Assembly (NCBI GenBank): GCA_938041275.1
Contig: CALISH010000070.1
Location: 1 to 11,506 of the forward strand
Reading direction: 5' to 3'
Source: an uncultured Solobacterium sp.
Lineage (GTDB): Bacteria > Bacillota_I > Bacilli_A > Erysipelotrichales > Erysipelotrichaceae
Length of the DNA: 11,506 nucleotides
This document shows, in pieces, positions 7,326 to 11,506 of the stretch. The position numbers were made by a program, and so were the translations under genes. The notes under the pieces are model-generated. The model saw nothing but the letters and a program-made list of their open reading frames with translations. It did not search any database and was not told the origin of the DNA. The first letter of the stretch is position 1. Each line of letters starts with the position of its first letter.

Positions 7326-7475
7326 ATAGCTATAAAGTGCTACGAATGTACTGGTTCGCCACATCCAGGTATCTGCTTGTATTACAAGACTCACAGTCAC
7401 ATAGCGATTTCTTCCGTCTCTACATTCATGATAGTAATTATAGTATTAATAATTGTATTTTCAATAAACTATTAA
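7326..7475 (+). CDS. Possible Cys/His plus TM microprotein with a non-ATG start
   Basis: A low-confidence 49-residue product. The frame contains IKCYECTGSPHPGICLYY (a CxxC pair plus a third Cys), then THSH, then a clear C-terminal TM helix (about 31-46, IVIIVLIIVF). The Cys/His block is less AT-rich than its surroundings and looks coding. The best ribosome site is AGAGGTG (7311-7317), with ATA at 7326 in frame 8 bases later. There is no in-frame ATG or GTG near it, and the only upstream TTG (7209) lies inside the terminator hairpin. It may use a rare ATA start, may be a decayed gene that lost its ATG, or may be chance. A zinc-binding, membrane-anchored peptide is the natural reading if it is real. 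Confidence 0.3.
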   Translation: MAIKCYECTGSPHPGICLYYKTHSHIAISSVSTFMIVIIVLIIVFSINY

Positions 7476-7539
7476 TTTAGCTTCTTTAATGAATATAATC
7501 GGTCAATAAAACCCTCAATTATTTTGCTATTTTGAAACC

Positions 7540-7564
7540 TGGCGTATTTTTTGTATAGCAATAT
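7540..7564 (+). repeat. 25-bp promoter-like element, copy 2
   Basis: This matches the copy at 4368-4392 at 22 of 25 positions, in the same orientation. Here a sigma-70 reading is possible: TTGAAA (7532-7537), 16 bases, then TATAGC (7554-7559). The sigma-54-like -24/-12 spacing is also kept. It precedes about 290 bases of non-coding DNA leading to cas9. Confidence 0.45.
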
Positions 7565-7676
7565 AGATAAACTATTAATGAAAGTTGTAAATTGTTTCGT
7601 TGATATTGAAGGGAAAAAGAAAGTTGTGAATAAAATTGTTAGTAGAAAGAAGATGTTAAACATTCAAATATGATGC

Positions 7677-7692
7677 AAATTTCATGCATGAT
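7677..7692. repeat. 16-bp element, copy 2 (upstream of the cas9 promoter)
   Basis: Identical to 1880-1895. It ends 12 bases before the cas9 -35 hexamer, a position typical of activator sites. Its palindromic core TCATGCATGA supports a dimeric binder. Confidence 0.5.
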
Positions 7693-7704
7693 TCTAAATC
7701 AGAT

Positions 7705-7733
7705 TTGATATAGATAAAGTGTTGTACTATACT
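7705..7733 (+). promoter_or_regulatory. cas9 promoter
   Basis: TTGATA (7705-7710) and TATACT (7728-7733) each match 5 of 6 sigma-70/SigA consensus positions, with ideal 17-base spacing. Transcription would start near 7740, giving a leader of about 113 bases before the cas9 ATG. Confidence 0.75.
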
Positions 7734-7742
7734 TTGTATAGT
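7726..7742. promoter_or_regulatory. Perfect dyad over the cas9 -10 box, operator candidate
   Basis: ACTATAC, TTT, GTATAGT is an exact 7-3-7 inverted repeat spanning the -10 hexamer and the predicted start site. A repressor bound here would block cas9 transcription. A short hairpin role is unlikely because most of it lies upstream of the start. Confidence 0.55.
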
Positions 7743-7852
7743 GATTTTATCAGCCGAAATAATCAATAATACAAGGAAATATTTTTTGATTGTTTTTCTA
7801 AATAATTGAATTCGAATATATTTTAAATACTAAAGTTATTTTGGAGGGGGCT

Positions 7853-10800
7853 ATGGAGAAAAGAAATAATGGTTTAGTTTTAGGGTTAGACATCGGTGTT
7901 ACTTCAGTTGGGTATGGAATTGTAAATCGCGAAACTGGAGAAGCAGTTGATTTTGGTGTGCGCTTATTTAGCGAATGGGATCCAGCAAATAATCAAAGTA
8001 GACGTGAGAAGAGAAGTGGTAGAAGACTTCGTTCTAGAAGGAAAAATCGATTACAAGATATGAAAAAATTTCTTGTTGATCAAGGTATGATTCCTTCTGA
8101 TTATGTTTTTCATCTAGATCCATATGCATTAAGAGTTAAGGGGTTATCAGAAAAAATAACAGATGAAGAACTTGCAACAGTTCTATACAACTTAGCAAAA
8201 TTACGTGGAAGTAGTTTGGAGACTGTAGAAGATACAGATGATACTAAGAGTGATGATTCTCTAAGTACGAAAAATAATTTAAGAATTAATGATGCATTAA
8301 TCAAGAGTGGAAAATATGTTTGTCAAATTCAGCAAGAAAGATTATCTGAAAAGGGAAAGTTACGCGGACATATTAACAACTTCCGTACAAAGGATTATGT
8401 TGCAGAATTAAAACAAATCTTATCAAATCAGGGTAAGTCAAAAGATTTTAATGATTATGTAGAAAACTTAATAGTGCGTAGAAGAGATTTTTCTGACGGA
8501 CCTGGTTCCCAGAAATCTCCTACACCTTATGGACGTTGGTTAACAAAAGATCAAGAAGAACCAATAGACTTGATTGAGAAGATGAGAGGTAAGTGCTCAT
8601 ACTATCCTGATCAATTACGTTGTGCAAAAATGGCTTATAAAGCTGATTTATTTAATTTGCTAAACGACTTGAATAACTTAAGTGTCAAAGGTGAAAAACT
8701 TGAAAGAGATCAAAAAGAACAAGTCATTGAATACGTTAATGAAAAGGGTTCTATCAAGCCAAAACAATTAGCCAAACTATTAGGACTCAGTGATATTGAT
8801 GATATTTCTGGTTTTAGAATAGATAAGAGTGATAAGCCAATACTCACTGAATTCAAAGGGTATACAAAAGTTAAGAAGGTTCTTGAGAATTCGGGTTTGT
8901 ATCATGACCATGAACTTGTTGATCAGATAATTGATGTTTTAACACGTGATAAGGTAGTTGAAAGACGTGCGAATGAAATTCGTAAACTATCAAATAAGTT
9001 TAGTGAAGAGGAGATAGAGGCATTAGCTAACCTAACACAGATTTCTGGATACCATTCTATGTCAGCAAAGGCAATTAATGAGTTTAATAAAGAGATGCTT
9101 ATTTCACCATTAAACCAGATGCAAATTATTACGAATAGAGGTAATCAGAACGACCGCTTTAATAAACTAAAAGGAATGAAAGAGATCCATGCAGATGATA
9201 CTGCAATTTTAAGTCCAGTTGCTAAGAGAGCACAAAGAGAAGCAATGAAAGTTGTGAATAGACTTAGAGAACTCTATGGTGAATTTGATAGTATTGTCGT
9301 AGAGACAACACGTGCAAAAAATAGCCAGGAACAAAAGACAAAAATTAAAGAATCACAAGCTTTCTTTGAAAAGGAAAAGCAACGTGCCCAGAAAATTGTT
9401 GATGAAAACAAATACAATCTAACAGTTAATGCAAAACTAATTCAGAAGTTACGTTTATATACAGAACAGAATTGTAAGACTGCGTATGCACTAATGCCAA
9501 TTGATTTAGATTTATTAATTAGTGATCCGACAGCTTTTGAGGTAGATCATATTATTCCGATTTCTATTTCCTATGATGATTCATTCTCAAATAAGGTTCT
9601 TGTAACTCGTTGGGAGAATCAGATTAAAGGTAATCTAACACCACTACAGGCACATAAGAATCATAAGTTTGGAGAGTATTCAGATTTAGCAAGTTATATT
9701 ACAAACGTCAATGACTTACGCAAGATGAATGGAATGCGATATGAGAAAAAGAAAAATCTCTTATTATCAGATGAGGATTTGACGAAGTTTGATACACAAA
9801 AGAAATTTATTGCTAGAAATATTGTGGATACTGCATATGCAGAAAGAGTTGTTTTAAATACATTGCAAGACTACTTCCGTGCTAATGAAATTTCTACTGT
9901 TGTAAATACCGTAAAAGGTAATTTAACGCACATGTTTAGAAATAAGATTCATCTTGATAAGGAGAGAAGTGATATTGATACTGGTGATGCACATCACGCC
10001 ATTGATGCATTGATTATTGCTTCCTTAAAGGTTTTCCGCCGCTTTGGAGAAATCCTTGATAAGCGCCCAGAAACAATAATTGATGAAGAAACAGGAGAGG
10101 TTTTAGAAATTATTGAGGACAAGAAATTCTTTGATCCACGGTATATAGAAATTGTTCATAAACTTTCACTGATAGAAAAGGATGTAACGAAGTTCTCATA
10201 CAAGATTGATACTAAGCCTAATCGACAAGTAGCTAATGAAACAATCTGCTCTACTAGAAATATTAATGGAGAAGATTTTGTTATCAGGAAATATAAAAAT
10301 ATATATGAAGAGACGTTTGTTACGTTAGCAAATGATATTCTGGAAAATAATGTTGAAAAATATCTAATGTACCGCAATAGTCCCGAAACATTCAAGTATA
10401 TTTCTGATGTTGTTATGCATTATGCAAAAGAATATCATGATGAAGAGAAACTTATGAAGAATGGATTGTTTATAAAGAATCCATTAAACAGATATTATGA
10501 AAAACATCATGAATATCTACATAAGCCATCGAAGCATAATAATGGTCCTTCAATTATCTCTATGAAATTTACAGATGGAAGATTAGGAACTAAGATAGAT
10601 ATTTCAAAGAATTATTCAGTAGATACAGAAAAGAAAAAGGTAGTTCTTCAACAAATCTCTTCATATCGCACAGATTTCTATTACTCTCCAACAGTTGGTT
10701 ATAAATTTATTACGGTTAAATATTCAAATGTATATTATTCCCCATCCCAGAGTCTATATATAATCAACCGAGAATGGTATGAATCTCAAAAGCAAGCTAA

Positions 10801-11074
10801 AAAAATTGATGGTTCATTCGAATTCTGTTTCTCCATGCATAGAAATGAAATTATTCGCATTAAGAAAGAGAATGAGGATAAGTTATGGAGATATGTTGCA
10901 ACGAATGATGATAAGAAAAATCTTATCGAAGTTAAGCCTATAGGATTTAAGACTGATGTGAGATTTAAGCCGGCGATTGGGAAAAAGATATTGCTATTAG
11001 AGAAATATGCTACTGATGTATGTGGAAATCTATATAAAGTAACAAATCAGGAGTTGAAACTGGAATTTAAATGA
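7853..11074 (+). CDS. cas9: Cas9, compact SaCas9-like type II CRISPR effector
   Basis: An RNA-guided double-strand DNA endonuclease of 1073 residues, close in length to SaCas9 (1053). The ATG at 7853 is chosen because GGAGGGGG lies just upstream; an in-frame TTG at 7841 precedes that site and has none of its own. Domains: RuvC-I LGLDIGVTSVG with D13; Arg-rich bridge helix 49-72; recognition lobe to about 470; RuvC-II IVVETTR with E484; HNH FEVDHIIP with D565 and H566 and partner N580; RuvC-III DAHHAIDAL with H714, H715 and D718; then wedge and PAM-interacting domain to the end. All catalytic residues are present, so both strands should be cut. From memory of SaCas9, N985/N986/R991/E993/R1015 align with N1018/D1019/L1024/E1026/R1037, so PAM choice probably differs. 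Its own promoter lies at 7705; tracrRNA and cas1 follow. Confidence 0.97.
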   Translation: MEKRNNGLVLGLDIGVTSVGYGIVNRETGEAVDFGVRLFSEWDPANNQSRREKRSGRRLRSRRKNRLQDMKKFLVDQGMIPSDYVFHLDPYALRVKGLSEKITDEELATVLYNLAKLRGSSLETVEDTDDTKSDDSLSTKNNLRINDALIKSGKYVCQIQQERLSEKGKLRGHINNFRTKDYVAELKQILSNQGKSKDFNDYVENLIVRRRDFSDGPGSQKSPTPYGRWLTKDQEEPIDLIEKMRGKCSYYPDQLRCAKMAYKADLFNLLNDLNNLSVKGEKLERDQKEQVIEYVNEKGSIKPKQLAKLLGLSDIDDISGFRIDKSDKPILTEFKGYTKVKKVLENSGLYHDHELVDQIIDVLTRDKVVERRANEIRKLSNKFSEEEIEALANLTQISGYHSMSAKAINEFNKEMLISPLNQMQIITNRGNQNDRFNKLKGMKEIHADDTAILSPVAKRAQREAMKVVNRLRELYGEFDSIVVETTRAKNSQEQKTKIKESQAFFEKEKQRAQKIVDENKYNLTVNAKLIQKLRLYTEQNCKTAYALMPIDLDLLISDPTAFEVDHIIPISISYDDSFSNKVLVTRWENQIKGNLTPLQAHKNHKFGEYSDLASYITNVNDLRKMNGMRYEKKKNLLLSDEDLTKFDTQKKFIARNIVDTAYAERVVLNTLQDYFRANEISTVVNTVKGNLTHMFRNKIHLDKERSDIDTGDAHHAIDALIIASLKVFRRFGEILDKRPETIIDEETGEVLEIIEDKKFFDPRYIEIVHKLSLIEKDVTKFSYKIDTKPNRQVANETICSTRNINGEDFVIRKYKNIYEETFVTLANDILENNVEKYLMYRNSPETFKYISDVVMHYAKEYHDEEKLMKNGLFIKNPLNRYYEKHHEYLHKPSKHNNGPSIISMKFTDGRLGTKIDISKNYSVDTEKKKVVLQQISSYRTDFYYSPTVGYKFITVKYSNVYYSPSQSLYIINREWYESQKQAKKIDGSFEFCFSMHRNEIIRIKKENEDKLWRYVATNDDKKNLIEVKPIGFKTDVRFKPAIGKKILLLEKYATDVCGNLYKVTNQELKLEFK

Positions 11075-11088
11075 TGTAACATATTTAT

Positions 11089-11171
11089 AGATCATTGTAG
11101 TCTAGCAAAGGTTTTGATGATCTAGCAGAACAAGGGTTTATCCCGGAATCGACTCCTTAGGGAGTCTTTTT
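11089..11171 (+). ncRNA. tracrRNA gene in the cas9-cas1 gap
   Basis: This is the trans-activating RNA that pairs with CRISPR repeats to load Cas9. The 3' half has the SaCas9-type order: anti-repeat ending TAGCAGAACAAGG (11123-11135), a small nexus hairpin GGG-TTTAT-CCC (11134-11144), a linker, then terminator hairpin GACTCC/GGAGTC. The AACAAGG joint corresponds to AAACAAGG in the S. aureus tracrRNA. The anti-repeat predicts array repeats starting GTT(C/T)TGCTA. TTGAAA (11054-11059) and TAACAT (11077-11082), spaced 17 bases inside the end of cas9, are a possible promoter with a start near 11089; the 5' end is therefore approximate. The heptamer TCTAGCA occurs twice (11101 and 11121). Bases 11088-11095 are complementary to 11117-11124, allowing self-folding. 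Confidence 0.82.
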
Positions 11172-11175
11172 CTTT
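11151..11175 (+). terminator. tracrRNA terminator, abutting cas1
   Basis: GACTCC (11151-11156) pairs with GGAGTC (11161-11166) around TTAG, followed by TTTTTCTTT. It doubles as the 3' hairpin of the tracrRNA. The T tract ends 4 bases before the cas1 ATG. Confidence 0.85.
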
Positions 11176-11179
11176 GTGT

Positions 11180-11506
11180 ATGTCATATCGAGTTTTATAT
11201 ATCAAAGATAGTGAACATCTGAGCTTGTATTTAGATAACCTAAAAATTGAAACCGAGAAAGGAGATTTAAAAGTTCCAGTCTCAGATATTCAAACTTTGA
11301 TAATTGATAACAATAAAACAACTCTAACTACTAGACTAATGAACGCTTTAACCAATAATAATGTTTGTACAATTTTATGTGGTGTTGATCATTTGCCACA
11401 AACATACATATTCCCAATTAATGGTCATTATGCACAAAGTGGTAATTTATTAAAACAGATTGATTGGTCAGACGAGATTAAGGAAAAGTTACACAGAGAG
11501 ATTGTA
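11180..11506 (+). CDS. cas1: Cas1, 3'-truncated by window edge
   Basis: The integrase subunit of the spacer-acquisition complex, acting with Cas2 at the array leader. 109 residues are visible, the N-terminal beta domain: MSYRVLYIKDSEHLSLYLDN, then VPVSDIQTLIIDNN, TTRLMNALTNNNVCTILC and the turn leading into the helical catalytic domain, which lies beyond the edge with its metal ligands. The pattern fits type II-A Cas1. The ATG at 11180 has no normal ribosome site: the nearest, GGGAG (11160-11164), is inside the tracrRNA terminator arm and 15 bases away. An in-frame TTG at 11174 would sit 9 bases from it and is a possible alternative start. cas2 and csn2 are expected next. Confidence 0.9.
   Translation, partial: MSYRVLYIKDSEHLSLYLDNLKIETEKGDLKVPVSDIQTLIIDNNKTTLTTRLMNALTNNNVCTILCGVDHLPQTYIFPINGHYAQSGNLLKQIDWSDEIKEKLHREIV

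Larger units (their letters stand above)
7476..7852. other. Non-coding stretch before cas9
   Basis: About 375 bases without a convincing gene. It holds the second copies of the 25-bp and 16-bp elements, then the cas9 promoter and a leader of about 110 bases. A 31-codon ATG frame at 7578-7673 has no ribosome site, and a minus-strand frame ending near 7472 has none either; both are treated as chance. No CRISPR repeat is seen here. Confidence 0.6.

Noticed and set aside
7472..7663. 63-residue frame on the minus strand with a hydrophobic N terminus
   Set aside because: No ribosome site, AT-driven composition, and it overlaps promoter elements; treated as chance.
7578..7673. 31-residue ATG frame, lysine-rich
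   Set aside because: No Shine-Dalgarno in the preceding 15 bases and no recognisable features.
7841..7852. TTG start extending Cas9 by four residues
   Set aside because: The TTG lies upstream of the GGAGGGGG ribosome site and has no site of its own; the ATG at 7853 is correctly spaced.
1..11506. CRISPR array, transposase, tRNA or rRNA genes
   Set aside because: No spaced direct repeats, IS-type terminal repeats or transposase frames, tRNA cloverleaf or rRNA signatures were seen on either strand.

Overview
The window is about 11.5 kb of AT-rich, low-GC Gram-positive DNA. Strong GGAGG-type ribosome sites, lipobox lipoproteins, a BceB-type permease and a CcpA-like cre site all point to Bacillota. 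A compact Cas9 resembling the Staphylococcus aureus clade is compatible with a gut Erysipelotrichales-type host, but that placement is only a guess. Every convincing gene lies on the + strand.

Layout: (1) 2-1831, the 3' portion of a BceB/FtsX-family ABC permease with its own terminator. (2) 1954-4289, an AraC-family regulator followed by a secreted lipoprotein esterase with an N-terminal Ig-like domain. A near-consensus cre site lies between them, so this looks like a catabolite-controlled ester or polysaccharide utilisation unit. (3) 4290-4639, an intergenic stretch with a terminator, an orphan perfect Shine-Dalgarno and a 25-bp element that recurs at 7540. (4) 4640-5676, a tight MerR regulator plus membrane-anchored DUF4230 protein pair. 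(5) 5882-7127, an overlapping pair of unrecognised genes, a six-TM protein and a lipoprotein, closed by a very long terminator hairpin. (6) 7226-7852, mostly non-coding. It holds a possible Cys/His plus TM microprotein with a non-canonical start, then the cas9 promoter with a perfect dyad over its -10 box. (7) 7853-11506, a type II CRISPR-Cas locus: cas9 (1073 aa), a tracrRNA gene in the cas9-cas1 gap, and the 5' part of cas1 running off the window. No repeat-spacer array is present, so it is expected beyond the right edge.

How the parts work together: cas9, tracrRNA and cas1 are collinear. The tracrRNA terminator ends only about 4 bases before the cas1 ATG, so cas1 expression from the cas9 promoter would need read-through of that terminator. 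The tracrRNA has an anti-repeat, a small nexus hairpin and a terminator hairpin. It also has a 5' segment complementary to its own anti-repeat, which suggests a self-folded form resembling the natural single-guide long tracrRNA of streptococci. Comparison from memory with SaCas9 suggests the PAM-contacting Arg991 is replaced by Leu while Arg1015 is kept, so the PAM specificity is probably altered. The remaining genes look like ordinary envelope and stress-sensing accessory functions, with two unrecognised membrane or lipoprotein units next to the CRISPR locus.
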